Origin: Drosophila miranda
Taxonomy: Eukaryota; Arthropoda; Insecta; Diptera; Drosophilidae
Length of the DNA: 64,000 bases
Reading direction: 5' to 3'
Assembly: GCF_003369915.1 (NCBI RefSeq)
Contig: NC_046676.1
Location: 21,310,001-21,374,000 of the forward strand
Made by a program: the position numbers and the translations under genes. The notes under the pieces are model-generated. The model saw nothing but the letters and a program-made list of their open reading frames with translations. It made no database searches and had not been told where the DNA came from. Below, in pieces: positions 24,801 through 38,700 of the stretch. Position 1 is the first letter of the stretch, and the number at the start of each line of letters is the position of its first letter.

Positions 24801-25019
24801 GTTGTTGCATTTTGCATTGTGCAATCAATGCTCTGCACTGGAATTGAAAGAGCAATGATTGGACAGGATTTAATTAGATTTCTCAAATAATTTTCTCTTT
24901 ATCATTCTTTCTCTCTCCCTTTGCAGGCTTTTCAAAAATGGATAAACAAAACATGAAAATGTGTATAAATGCCGCCGAAAATGAACGCATTAAAATGAAT
25001 CATAATTGAGAGCAAGGAA
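21870..25019. other. Intergenic/upstream region with a possible untranslated exon near 23220-23313
   Basis: No supported protein gene. The stretch ending at 23313 (AATAAG|GTAAAT) has the composition of a fly 5' UTR and a good donor, so it may be an alternative first exon of the FAM13 homologue. The 139-codon frame at 23098-23517 covers it but has no domain or codon signal. Confidence 0.35.
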
Positions 25020-27376
25020 AAAATGAGCAAGAGTATCTAATCTCGAGCGTATGAAAGGAGTGCGAGCGAGCGAGATAGCGAATCGATACGAAACGAAAAG
25101 CTCTTTGGGATGCGTTTCATTTGCAACGTCATCGCGTCATCAACAGCTGAAGACAGCGAACAAAGTGAGCGCGAGCGCACCACACACTCACAGCTTCTAT
25201 CTCACACACACCCATTTTTCAACTCTCTCCCCTGTGAACAGAGCCCCCGAGGAAAGGGTGTCAGCAAACATCTGCATTTTATTAATTAACGAGAAACGAA
25301 TTAGATAATTAATTTAATATATTCTCCTCCTCTCCAGAGAAACTGTAAAGAAACAGACTCACGCAATCAGACTTGCGCAAAGCAAAAGAGAGACAAACGG
25401 GAGATAGAGAGAGAGAGAACGTCGTATAACAACTACAATCGAGAGCGAGCTGAGAGCAGTGCACAAAGCAAAGGCCAGAGCGAGAGGGAAGCCGAACACA
25501 CGCAGGCACACGATACAAACTCAAACGCCGCGTCGGTTGTGTGTGTGCCACTCAAAAAATTCGTCTCTTCGCGTCCACAACGTGCCACCAAGTGAGCGGA
25601 AAGTTTTCAGCCTGATTTTCATAGTCGCCGTATGAGAAGTTTCCTCTGTTTTTCTTTCGTTGCCTTTTGTTGCCCCTTCGCAGCGGTGTGAAGAGTGGGA
25701 CAACGAATTATCCAACTAAAAAGCGGACTCAAAAAACAAGTTCAAGCCAAAATCAACAAACGATTGGATTGTCTATTGCAGTGCGGAATATCGATTTTTG
25801 TCATACGCGCGCGTCGATGACCTCGCCGACAACAATTACAACGGAGAGCTGAGAGCAGTGCAAAAATCAAAGGCAAACGCAGAGTCAAAGGCTAAAGCAA
25901 AAGCAACTACAACACAAGTACACACACACACACACACCTATTCGTGTATTTTCGAAGCTGCCTAATACCGACTCTTAGCCACGTTTTACATAATTGGCCA
26001 ATTGCAGAGTCAGGCAAAAGTGCGAGCAACAACTACGACGGCGACCGTTGCAAGCCGAGTGCCAGAGGGAAAGGGAAACAAACATTTAGACAGACGTAGA
26101 AGAAGAGCGGGAGGAAGGAGAACAGCAAGCAGCAAGCGGGAGAGGAGCGGCAGCGGCAGCGTCGGCGGCGGCAGCCAAGAACCCCAGAGACACATGCTTA
26201 GATATCGTCTCGTGTCCACACACTTTTTGAAGCAGCCGTAGTCAGCCAGAGCGAGAGGGAAGCGAAATATTGAGAGAGTGCAACACCACCAACACCACCA
26301 CCTAAGGGGGGAGAGAAACATCTAGAAAGAACGCCGAAGAGAGAAAGTGCAGTTGCAAACCCGAAGAGAAAGACTGCGAGCGATCGCAGGATAACGTCAT
26401 CTCTCGATACAAAAAGCTTGTCAAGTGCGCGCCGTCTGCTCATTGACGCCCCAAACATTGAAAGCCCGGCCGAGAGTGGCATACAACACTTAACCGTTCA
26501 TTCGCTCGGTAGTGCATCATCCAGAGACAGCCACACCCGCCCTACGCCCATACGCCCACGCCTGAACCGCAGCTGTTGCAGCGGACACCGATTTCGCACC
26601 GATCCAGGCCCTATAATTCAGTCACAACGTATTCGCTAGGAGTTCTGCGCCTGCTTGGTCTGAGCTGTTGTGATTTGGATAGCGAAAATGTGCAGAGATC
26701 GCGATATGAGTTTGTCATAGATCAGCGCAACCGTCGTTACAAGGTCAAGAAAAAAATCAAACTAAAGAGCGAATAAACATCGGATTTGTTGGCGTGGAAG
26801 CGCGAAGAAGAGACTCTGACAGATAGACAGGCAGAGAGACAGAGAAAGAGAGAGAGCGAGAAGAAATAGTCTTGGACCAACAACAAACAACAACAACAAC
26901 AGCTTTAACGGAAAAAAGCTAGAATACCAAAGTTAACAGAAATCCTGGTTGGAGAGGATAACCGGGATACAATAACAGACGGACAATAGATAATAGCCAA
27001 CCGGCACAAACGCTTGCCGCTTGTTCGTGCGTGTATTTTTTGGGATCATCGGCAATGTGACTATCTAGCGGCACGGCTTAATTGTTCGGTTCGGTTCCCC
27101 TAGAAACACGGCTCTAGCCGATTCGTGGAAATCTCTCCCTGCACTCCTGCATGTGCCATCGCCCACAGGTGTCCGGTTAGCAGGCGTGATAAGTGACTTT
27201 GTGCGTGCACCGATTTCCAGGAAACTCTATTCATCGTTCTTGGGTTACTCCTCCCTCTTGCCTTACTCCCCAACGCTCTAAAAGGAAACGTCGTGCAACT
27301 GGAGAACGTACGGGGAAAAACCAGCAAGATTGAAGACTTTGCGAGAAATCTTTGGAAGTCCGTTAAGGCTTGCATT
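25020..27376 (+). other. Candidate long 5' untranslated exon of the FAM13 homologue
   Basis: About 2.3 kb of A- and purine-rich, GAGAG/CAACAA-rich DNA typical of long Drosophila 5' leaders, ending in a strong donor (GCATT|GTAAGT at 27377). The next strong downstream coding acceptor on the same strand is at 35740. The start is not fixed, and whether this is one exon or several cannot be decided by eye. It contains many short upstream frames. Confidence 0.4.
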
Positions 27377-30300
27377 GTAAGTATAATCGCAGATCTAAAT
27401 AACGAAATATTATAGAATATATAATATGCACAACTACTAGTACTAGAGTAACGTACCGTGTAGATTTTTGTCTACTTAGATTTAATATCATATTTCATAT
27501 ATATACATATGTATGTATGTAGCTTTGTTATCATCAAAATAGTGCATTGAATTTGACTCGGAGAAATATCTCCACTTGCATTTCCACACAAATGAAAACA
27601 ATACTTTAATGATATATTCAAATAAACAATTTTTCTCAGAGAGAGAACATATAGTAGTCTACACCTCACCTTTTGGGCGTCTTTATTTATATATTTCGCA
27701 CCTGTCCGCCGTAATTATGGTTGATTGCTGGTCAAATATTTGCATAGACTATTACGATCTTATTACGCTCTCATAAAGGAATTAACACATTTGGCCAGGG
27801 CAATGGAAAAAGTTGCCAACGTAATCGGATCACCTCAGGCACTGGCAACCATTGCATATTTTCAGACGTCCAGTAATTTCCAAAAAGAAAATCTCATCTG
27901 GCAGAGCTGGCTTTGGCCTGTTGACAAGAAAATCCCCTTCCCCTGCTAATATCCATATTGTGGGCGGGAAAATACCTGCATTAAGCAGAAGGTCCGAATA
28001 TATCGAGACAGAACTCTGTAGAAAGCTTTTGCAAAGATTTCATTCGATTTGCGATCTATTACACAATTCACACAAATACTTACTACATACACCATGAATT
28101 CTGCAAGCACTACGTAAACAATAGCTCTATTAATACCCTACATTTATTGTATGCATATCGTATTTGTCTATGACAAACAAAATACGTTATCTTGGTAACA
28201 TTTGCCACTGATTTTTCCATTAAACTCGCATTCCTTGTCTGATTGCCATTCCCCCTTCTTCCCCATTCCCCATTCCATCGATTCATTTTGTTCTGTTCTG
28301 TTTTCTGTTTTTGTCGTGCGCTTTGTTTATTGCCTTTTTCCAACTTATTTGTACATATTTGTTGCTCTGCTCTGCTCTGCTCTGCTCTGCTCTGCTCTTC
28401 TTCGTTTACTGTTTGAGTCATAGATTATGGCTGTACATACATTTAGAGAATAGAGTGCCACAGTGAAGCCTCCTCTCCCTTCCATGCGTTTTGTTTGTAT
28501 TTTCCTGAATTGTTGTGGCAATAATTGTGTTGCCTGCTTTCAGGCACTCCCCCCACCCTCTTAGCCTCTTTGCCACCTTTGTCTTTCTAGGATAATTCCA
28601 ATAGTCATGTCATATTCCCTGACGTGGCGTGTTGACCCAAAAAACAAATTATTTTGTCAGCCAATGCCCCGGGATTTAGTTGTGTTTGAATAAATAATTG
28701 CGTGTAAAGGCAATTAAGGTTTGTTGCCTGGAGATGGAAATGGGAATGGAGAGGCATGGAGTAGCGTGGAGTAGCGTGGAGTGTCGTGTCTGTCTGGGGA
28801 TGCACAATTCGATTATGGTCAATTCGAGTCTGCCAAACTCAATTAACAAGTAAACGGATTAGCGAACGAAATCATCGACCAAATTGCGTGAAAATCTCTA
28901 TTTTTAGAGCGCCATCAGAGAGTTCAATGTGTAAACGATCAATTTTTGTCTGGGTTATTTATAGGTTTGTTTAAATTTGTACTTCGCACGACGCGGCCTG
29001 CTCTACTGAACAGTTTTCGTTTATTTTCAGAGAACACTGTGTTTGTAAAGACCCCAAACCGAAGCGAATTTCACCATGGGAATATAATTAGCGGGGGATT
29101 AGCATTGGACTCGACGGGAATATCAATAGTTATTGATTGGAACTGGATGGATTTTAAGAAAGAGGATGGACGAGTGTACCATCTATAGGCATAGGAAAGG
29201 GAATTGTATATAGGGTTTATCTAACACAACTGTTTGATTATTGTATTGACTTTTAGAATATGTGTGTTTTAGTACAGTTGAAGCTTTCTAAGCCAAAAAC
29301 TCCCACAGATGGATTATGTTAGATACTAAAGATACCTTCAAAGATCAGTATTCATTCTATTGATATATCATTTGTATGTACGTATGTCGTTTGTGCATCT
29401 CGTCCATTTAGTTGGTCACGAGTGTGGCACGGGCCTCGCCGCGAGTCATGTGTTCTCGAATAGGTTGGCTTGGTTGTCATCTGACACACGCCGAGCAGAG
29501 AGCGAGGCATTTCAATTCAAGGGAATATTCTTCGAAACTTAAGTGTTTTAAATTAAAAGTGAAACAAAACCAAATAAAAGAAACATTTAAATGGCACAAA
29601 AACCTGTTCAAATATCGCATGGCTCGTAAATTATGGCAAATATCGTGGCCACATCGTACGTACATCCTCCTTTATTATTAATATATTTATATTTATAGTA
29701 TATGTATGTATGTATATGTGTATGCGACGAGTTGGCAAAGTTCACGAAACTGGAAAAAGAAATTCCCAGCTTTTGTTGTTGTTGGTTTTGTTCTCTTTAT
29801 TTTGTAATCAATTGAAATTGATTGATTTTAACGAAAAGCGAACGGAATGGATGAAAAGTGAGCGAGAAAAAGGAATGGAATTTGTAAATTGATTGAAAAC
29901 GCAACAATAACAAAAACAACAACAGAAGTTGATCAAACAGTAATTACGAATTACGTCAGAAAAGCTAAAATCCCTCGGGAGAGAGAGAGAGAGAGAGAAA
30001 TGACGGAGCCAAAGAGAGAGAAAGAGTGGGTTGTACTTTGCCCAGCAATAGATTTTGTTCGTGGTTCTGATTGCATCCCATACCTCATTCCCAAGCCAAT
30101 TCCCGACAATTATGAAAGTTCTTTTGAACGCGGGTTTATTTTTGTTTTATTTTCACCCGTTCCATGCCTTTCCTTCTGGTTTTATTTGCTCACCTTTTCC
30201 CTCATTTGTCATTCAATTTGCATAGCGTTTCTAGAAAGAGTCGTATACTTTTTGGACAAACGATATACAAAGAACAGAGCTGGATTTATCTCAAAATTGA

Positions 30301-33300
30301 TAGCATTTTATAGATATTTAAATACAGTGTTAGTGTTACTAGTGTTATTAGAGGGTATACAAAGTGCGGCATATGTATGTGTTTTCAGATTTTGTTAGAT
30401 TTTTGCTGAGAAAATTATGCCGCCCACTCCCCTCTCCTTTCCCCACCTTTTCATTTTGCTTCGTTTACCTTTGTTTTTGGTGTTTTAAGCATTTGCATTT
30501 ACTTTTGCTTTCGGCGGCACGCTTCATTACATTTCTGTGTGTGTGTGTTCGCATTTGCATTTCGCGTAATATTCCACTTCCAACTGACATTTCCACACTC
30601 GGAATGACTGGGAATAACAGCAGGTCTCTTGCTGACCTCTGACCTGTCTCTTTGCTGCGTTCTTTGAGTGGTTCCGCTTACCGTTGCGCAATCCTCAAAC
30701 TGCAGCGAAACCAGAAGCTCGCAACATGTGGCTGACGTTAACCGACAGATTGACGTACATAAGTGAGTGGTTGGTAGGCAGGGGGGTGGCCTAGTGGTAG
30801 GGTAAAAGAAGGTCGAGAGAGCGATTGGTACCATTAGCCAGATAGTCACTTGTTTAGTCGATAGCACAGTGATTGATGTGATTTGCGGTGGAGAAAGAAT
30901 GAAATTGTTTCTTGATTTCATTGATTTTTCCGATTGCCTAAAATAGAACGGAGAGGGGGCAGCACTCGAGATGGTCGAAATTCCCGAGGAAGTACATAAA
31001 TTTAACACACTATCTATCGTATCAGTGTTCTCGTTGATCGTTCTCCCCGTATCTTATCAGTCAGGGTGATTAATTTTCGTTCAATTATGATTTTATAAAT
31101 AGCACATACATATACGATATCCATTAGAGGTACGTGCTGTTCGTTGGGTTCCCTTGGCACTGGGGAAGTTCCATTCTTTATTTCTCCGTTTTTAATGGAA
31201 TTGTTCATTCGGAAATGAATGATGACCGAACGAGCTTTAGTCGGGAAGCAGATAAGGCTCTCTTTGAGAAGGTTCTTCACGTTCTTTCCTCACACTCCTC
31301 AAATCAGTTTCGATCCCATTCCTAAGATTGAAATGTTCCTTACAGATTGCCTTAATCAGATGTCTAGACCATATACCTTTAACAGTAGACCTTAGACAAC
31401 AAAATTCCTTGTAGAGTACTCTAGACTCTAGAGTGTTCATTAGTTAAAAGAAAGAGCACTGAACAGATACCAAATGCATAATTTAGCACTTTCCCAGATA
31501 AACTATAGGGAAATCAATAAAGCTAAGTAGGTGTCGGAAAATACCCGTAAACAGTCATTAGTGCTCTGTCAACTGCTCGGTTACCAAATTCCCGAGCCCC
31601 AAGCCCCCGAGGCACTTGAATTGATGAAATGTCAACATGGCTACGGCTACGGCTAAGGCTAGCGCTGGGGCTAGTCGTGTTTACGAGTATAGAGAGCCCC
31701 ATTTCGAGAGACCTTCCTAAAAGCTAGCGTCATATCAAAATTGTTTATACAATTTAGGCGAAAACTGAAACTGCTAACCCAATCCGGCCCACTCTGATAG
31801 GGAGAGCCGTAGAATAATAGAGAGTAATGTGGTTTCGGGCGGATCAAGAGCGTGATATCTTGGGCTGTATGTATCTTGGGTTGCGTTGCAGTCAGTCACC
31901 GGTTTGCTACCGGTTCGAGCCGGTCCCGGGCGGCGCTAGGCGGTCTGTGGCTGTTATGGATGTTGCCAGGTAGATCCGAGTGGAGCTCTTATCAACATAA
32001 TACTCGTACTTGTAGCCGGTGAAAATGACTTCTCAATATTTGTACGACGTTTAATAGCCCCATCACCCGTGTACTCCCACCATTCTCCGAGTTCCAAATG
32101 CTGACGAGTGCCGTTTTCGCACGGGCTTGTTAAAATGCGCAAATCTCACCTCTCGGGCATTGCGAGGGATCGCGCATATGCCGCGTGGTCCATTTTTAGC
32201 ATCTCCGTGAGACGGACACGGCTTCCCCTGGGCTGTGTGGCCCGTTGTTAAGCAGTCAACCCCCCACTCGACAAAAGCCCCATAAATCCCATGCCATTGT
32301 GCCCCTGACTTTGTTTTCGTTCCGTTTTTGCATGTAAACATTTTGGCTTCAGCGCGTGGCTGGTACTCCACGATTTATTGTGTCAATTATGCGACCTTCT
32401 TCGCTTTTGGAATGGGATTCGGTGCCGGAATGTGGAAGTGGGATAGGCTTGCATATCTATCAGATTCCGTACTTCATTTTGACCAGAACTTCTCCTAGTG
32501 AAAGTGGATAATACACAAGAGAGGAACCTATTCGAAAGCTCTCTCAGCTCAAGAGTCGATTGCTTTCATCAGAATTGTAATTCCTAATACCATTGTTCCT
32601 TCCTCTATGGTTGTGTCCATAAATACTTCATGACGACAGATTCTTATCGATTATTCCCCGTCCCATTGGTTTTTGTGGGAAAACATGGCCTATTAGATAT
32701 CTTTATCTGAAAACAAAAGCACATTTCTGTGACAATTCATTCAGCAGCTGCTGTCCGCCACACATGCCAGATGATTGGCCAAGTGGTAATGCTTTTTTGT
32801 GGTTCACTCGGTGGCTTTTAGTGGCTTGCGGGCCCCAGTACTTTCGAATCCTATCCGATATGATCTTTTGTGGGACTGAGTCATGTACTTCCATATGGAA
32901 GTACACAATTCTCTGTACACAATTTTTATTGCATAAACAATTGGATGAGAAAGGCAGCCACAATGATGACAATCATATCGTACGTACGATATGTCTGGCC
33001 CAGATGACGATGATGCGTAGATTTATGGCATTCCAATAACCACCCACGCACCACAGCTATGTACATACCTACGTCATAAGGTAAATTTATATTATCTGCA
33101 TTTATAGATGTTTTCGCATATTTACTGACGAGAAAAACAAGAAATTGTGTGGGAATAATGTATACCTTCAAGAAAAAATCCTTTTAAATATTCCATTAAA
33201 CCTCAAAATGTGTCAATGAAATTCTTTGATATTTTTCTAATTCAAAGAAGAGACCAATTTATAGACATTCTTCCGTTAAGTCTACAGAAATCGATTGCAG

Positions 33301-35739
33301 TCCCATTCATTATCCATTGCGGTGCCATTAGACGGGGGACTGGGGCTTTAAACCTGTCGCTGTCTGCGCCACAAAATACCTCGAACAAATTCCCCTTTCC
33401 GCTGTCTAATTAATTTGATAACAACTAATTCCAGTTGAAAATACCTTGCACGCGCCGCCTCCACAACAGACGGAGAGGAGGGTGGGAGTCCTTCCAAGCC
33501 GATGTTTGCTTTGCCGTAAGCTTTCGATCACGCTCTCCATTGACGTCACCAGAGGGCGCGAGGGCTTCAATTGGTTTGTGGCGTTCTGGCTGACGAAAGA
33601 GTTGATTGACACACGCACAGACTCCAGGGGAGATGCTCTCTGTCTGTCTGAAATTCTGTTCACCTAGAAGAGAGAGAGAGAGATGACTCAGTTGTTTTCA
33701 CAGGCAGACGCAGGCAGAGAGAGAGGCCAGACAGTCAGTGTTCCAGGCGCTGCTGCGCTGCTCTGCTGCAGTTCTGCTTTTGCCTCTGCTCTGCTGCTGC
33801 ATTGATCTGCCGTGACATTGCACTTGAAATTTATTCTTGAACAAGTATTTGTGTATGTACATATGTACACACCGTTGACACTTTTATTTCGGTTGTTTTC
33901 GTTTTGTTTGCTGAAGTGCCGTTACCTGTACGTAGAGCTTTAACGAGTGCCAAAATGCCGTTCGATCAATCGATAACAGCGCTTGAGCCGCATCGGCTGT
34001 TTGCTCTGTCGGTGCACACGGGGGAGTAAACAAGTGAATAAACTAATTCATTTCATTAATATGACCATAAAGTGTGGAGCTCCTGCTAATTTTGTGCGCC
34101 CCAAGTGCCAGATTTATTTTTAAACTCTCAAACAAACACAAACACACATACAGAGAAGCTCCCTATTGTCTGCCTCTGTCTAGTGTCTGCAGCGGAAGAG
34201 AGTACCGGTAAGAAAAGCACACAAAAGTTGTATTGAATACAAGGTGAGATGATTCGCCGCTCTCTCTGTGCTCTGCGTGTGAATGCGCTGCAACTATACA
34301 AGTAGGCGACTACCGTGAGAGAGCTTTAAAAGAATACCTCACCTTGTATTGATACGTCTTGCTTGGACAAATTCTGCTCTGTTTGCATTTCATTTTCGCA
34401 CCTTCTATCTCTCTCTCCTGCTCACCCCCACAGCAGGCGCTGCAGCGATCGACAATAACATTGGCCATGCGCAGGCGCGCTCTCTCCCTCCCGCTCTCCC
34501 AAGCTATCGCTCTGCCACTGCTGCCGCTGCTGCCGCTGCTCGGCTCTCGAGATTTTCGCATATAATTCCCGAGGTCGGGGCTGAAATCAATTTAATAGTA
34601 ATTCGGTGCGCCCAGAGAAAGCAACGGCAAACGGTTCTCTCCTCCTCCTCCTCCTTCTCCACCGTGCGGTCGGCAGCGGCAACGTCCAACGCCAAAAGCC
34701 CAAAAGAAAAATAATTAATATATGTGAAATATCGAAGGAAAATCTTGTTAAAACAAACACAAGATCCAGAGACATGTAGTCTGTTTTAAACATAAAGGAG
34801 AAGACAATACTGTGTTTTACCAAAAAAAAAAAGAAAGGACCGGGAAAGGAAATATTCAATTAAATTCAATTGAAATTTATGAGCGTAATTCAAGCGATGA
34901 CATTTTTATTACATTTATAAGATTATACCGACCAAAGTATATTCAAATCAAGCGATTGAACGTGATCGAGGCGCCTCGAGTGCAATAATTCTTGTGATAA
35001 TCCCAAGCCCACCGCTAGACTGATTCCCATAGAGATTAGCCAACCAACCAACCTACATATACATATATATTATTATTAAACCATACCAAAATGACGCCCA
35101 GAATTATTACATATTTTTTGGTAAATATACAAAATAATATATTCTTCTTTTATAATACTTTAAGAATCTCTTTGGTAATCCAAAATGTGCCTAAATTATT
35201 TAATTAATTCATTCAAATGTCAAATGTCGTTAGGTATTTCCACATTCAAATTATTGAATAACTATTTGATTAAATTTTTCTTCAATTAGTAAACATTCAA
35301 TTTTGATCCAATTTATTATTTCATCATTTGATTACACAAGTCGCAAAGAAACTTTGATTTTTCTTTGGTTACTGAAGGAAACCTGACTTTTTCCGACCAA
35401 AGTCTATGAATTATTTATGGGGGGTCGTGTGTGACTTATATAAGAGTCATCTGAAACCTGGAATCTGGAAACTGAAAACTAGAAAGATTTTCTTCAATCG
35501 ACGAAGCTCAGTTCAAGGGGTTCGAGGTAGCACTTGATGATGGGTCGTGACGGGGCACAAAATAAATGTTTTAACAAAACATTACTCATACGATACGTAG
35601 TGCCAGACCTTTATTAACTCACTTAATGGAAAGAGGGTGCGGATAGTATGACATTTGAGAAACTGTTTAATTATTTACCTTTTTAGTTCTTTATATAATA
35701 ATTTTACTCACCATTTCCCTCTCTATTCCCCATTTGCAG
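27377..35739 (+). other. Long noncoding interval, probably first intron(s) of the FAM13 homologue
   Basis: 8.4 kb without a supported gene. It contains a (TCTGC)n tract at about 28361-28397, GA tracts near 29977-29999 and 33666-33684, and two perfect palindromes at 32884-32905 and 32974-32993. Possible alternative first exons end at 34207 (ACCG|GTAAGA) or 34241 (CAAG|GTGAGA). A TATATAAG box sits near 35436, about 300 bp upstream of the coding exon, and could drive a short transcript. Confidence 0.4.
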
Positions 35740-35745
35740 TGCGGC

Positions 35746-38700
35746 ATGCGCCATCCCACAACTGGGCTGAACGAAGACGACCTGAGTCGTCTCACCGGTT
35801 CATCATCGTCTACCGCCTCGTGCGGCAGTGCAGTCTCAGATTCATCTTCATCATCGTCAGCCTCCTCGTCATCGTCCGCACCCACGGCGGCCCCCACCCA
35901 GTGCCATGAGGCAGCAGTCGTTGTACGCCAGCAGAAGAGTCCCGAAAGGACCAAGGTGTCTTTGGCGTCGGACGCCAAGAAACATCTGAACAGCGCCGCC
36001 CCACAGCCAAAGTTCAACTCTACTTATCTTCCGGAGATCATCAATCCGCTGGAATGGCAGAAGTCATCCCGCAAGCGCAAGGAGCGCCTCGACAGCAGCT
36101 CCGTCTTTGGACAGGACCGCAAACTGCAGCGCAGCAACAGCGAGGAGCTGCTCACGGATCCAGCACAGGGCCACGCACCCAGCGACCCCAAGACAGCGGC
36201 CGCCCACCTGCTGGAGGCCCAATGCGAGGTCATTCGTCGCGTCTCGTCGGAGGACTTTGAGCGCACCGCCAGCTACGCCAACTACTGTCTGGAGTTTGAG
36301 CGCGAACAGCAGTCCCAGGGTCAGTCCCAGCCACAGGAGCCGGAGGGCGGCGAGAACAACGCATCGCTGGCCAATCTCTCGATTGAAGTCCAGAGCGTCC
36401 AGGGCTCCAAGGAGCGTCCGCGCTCGGAGACCAGTCCGGCCCGCCAGCAGCGGGAGGCCAGTGACGACAGCGAGTGCGAGCACGAGCGCCGAAGGAGCAG
36501 CGAACGCTTCTGTAAGTCCCGTCTGCCACCAGGCCGCAAGTCCGGCGTCACCAAGAAGGGCAGCGGTAGCGGAGGAGTCGGTGGCAAGTATCTGCCCTCC
36601 AGGCGGGACGAGCAGAGCGCCTATAAGTACGACCTGTCCGCCCTGAAGTACGAGCGTCGCGGTTTCATCAGCAGCAGGAAGCAGCAGTCGCAACAGCAGC
36701 AGTCCAACTCGTCTTCCTCCGCGTCCGATCACAACGACAACAATCTGATCGACTTCCACCAGCAACAGCAACAGCTCCAGCAGCAACCTTCGAAGAGAAG
36801 CTCCAGCATCTCGCCCACACCCACAACGAGCTCCTCGGCGGGCAGCGACGACACCACGCCCACACCCGTCAAGGCCAAGCCGCCGCAGCACCAACAGCAG
36901 CAGAACCCGGACCTCACCTCGGCCCAGGAATCGTTGCCGTGGGAGCGTGGGGATGAGCCCGCCCCGGTGCTAAGCCGACGCTACGCCCACTCCCGACCTC
37001 ATGTCGGCGGCAACATCGATGCAGCCGCCCAGCTGGCCAAGGTGATGCCCTATCCGCAAGCGCTGCCCAAGCAAGCAACCAGCGTGCAGCTGCATGGCTG
37101 CGAGGACATGGACTGCCTGGAGACGATGGACGCGGTGCGCGCTTTCAGTTCGCTGGAGAACATGCGCACCCGCGACGTGATGCAGCAGGTGCTCCCCGCC
37201 ATGATGGTGGCCTTCCAGACGCCGGAGGAGCGCCTCAAGGCCATCGGCCGCCGGGTCGCCGTGCTCAAGAAGAAGCTCGTCCAGTTGGAGGACGCACTCG
37301 AACAGCGGCTCGGCTATCGCCCCTCGCAGGCAGAGCGCCTCAACGACAAGTACGTGAAGAACGCCTTGGCCGAGCTGAGCAAGCTGCGGAAGGAGCGACA
37401 CGAGCTCAAGACTGATCCCATTGCTGCCCTCAGCCTCAAGCTGGGCGGAGGTGGCGGTGCCGGCGGCTCCGGGTGCCAGGAGGCGGCCAAGAAGCTGGAG
37501 CGCATGAAAGCCACCCTCGCTGAAATCAAGCAGGTACGGATCACTCTCTTTTAGATCATCCTCCATCGACCATCCCCATCTCTTTCGCGCACTCTTGTCA
37601 CGAGACAGACACAGATTTTGATGGCAATTAACAAGTGGAGCAGACGTCAGAGAGCCACAGATCCACGATTGTTGTATGTGGATTGTCTCGAGAGCAGCCG
37701 ACGCAGCAGCGGCATCAGCAGCCAGTGACATGTTTAGCAATTTGGCAATAACTTTGATCTTGCCCCATTGTCACAGCCGCACGGGAAAACAGCAAAACAA
37801 AACGAAATTTTCCGCTCAAACACAAACAATTTCGTCTGGGGAGGAAAAAACCGAACTTCGGCGGTTGATCGACGTGTTTATGCCGTGACAAGAGTGCTTT
37901 TAAATGGGGTTTTTATTTGGAATCGAAAGTACTTTGCTATGCGGAAAGATTGTATTTCCATATCATGATAGAAATCAATCGAAATAGATTTATCATTATC
38001 CAAAGTATAGCCACAATTTCATATAGCCACATTCATAGAGATTATGACATTTCTTTTTTATTTTATTTGAATCTTTTAATAATTTTATACTGGATGCTCG
38101 GTAGAGAGCTTTTTGGAAAAGAAAATTAGACATCAATATGTTCATTTACAATGTTTCATCGCAAATCCCCAAGAGCTAGGGTATGGCTTCTAGAACCCGC
38201 ACAAATGTATTTTATCCAATTTGGGGAGGCTTCTATTATATAAGTGTTTTATGAGATATCTATTTATATTCCAATAGCAGAGCACAGACACACAAATATG
38301 AATGTGTTTATGGCATTTGGGTAGGACAGGCCTCCTTCTTCTGCGCTTCTTTCTCGATTGACAAATTAATGATACGTTTGTCATGGTGGGCCGAAAGGAA
38401 TCCGCTCGAAATTGAGTTTGTGCCAAGAATGATTGGATGTATGGAAGGTTAGGGGTGGAGGATAGGATAGTATAGGAGGATATGTATGTGGATACAATGG
38501 TTAGAGCAGCCACAAAAGTGCCTTTCCGCCCAGACAGAGGCATATTGTGCATATAATGCAATGTTTTCTCTGCTCTTGCGACTGTTTACGAAAGTTCTAC
38601 ACTTATTTCTATTTCTGTTTTGGGCCTTTTGGCGTCTCGCGCGGATTGTTGTCTGTTTGTCATGAGACCCAATGAAATAATGCCCCATGCAGTGGCGCTG

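Noticed and set aside
28361-28397. (TCTGC)n tandem as CRISPR-like or functional repeat
   Set aside because: Simple pentanucleotide microsatellite; CRISPR arrays are not expected in an insect genome.
29889-30398. 169-codon plus-strand frame with hydrophobic stretches
   Set aside because: Starts at TTG, has AT-rich non-fly codon use, spans a GA microsatellite and lacks splice or poly(A) support.
30499-31008. 169-codon minus-strand frame
   Set aside because: No ATG-context, domain or splice support; composition typical of random intronic DNA.
31885-31940. GGTTCGAGCC-containing segment resembling a tRNA T-arm
   Set aside because: No matching acceptor stem, D-arm or anticodon arm around it.
36064-37740. 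Minus-strand frames of 276 and 256 codons
   Set aside because: Antisense to the FAM13 coding exon, rich in Leu/Ala/Val from CAG and GAG codons; no domains.
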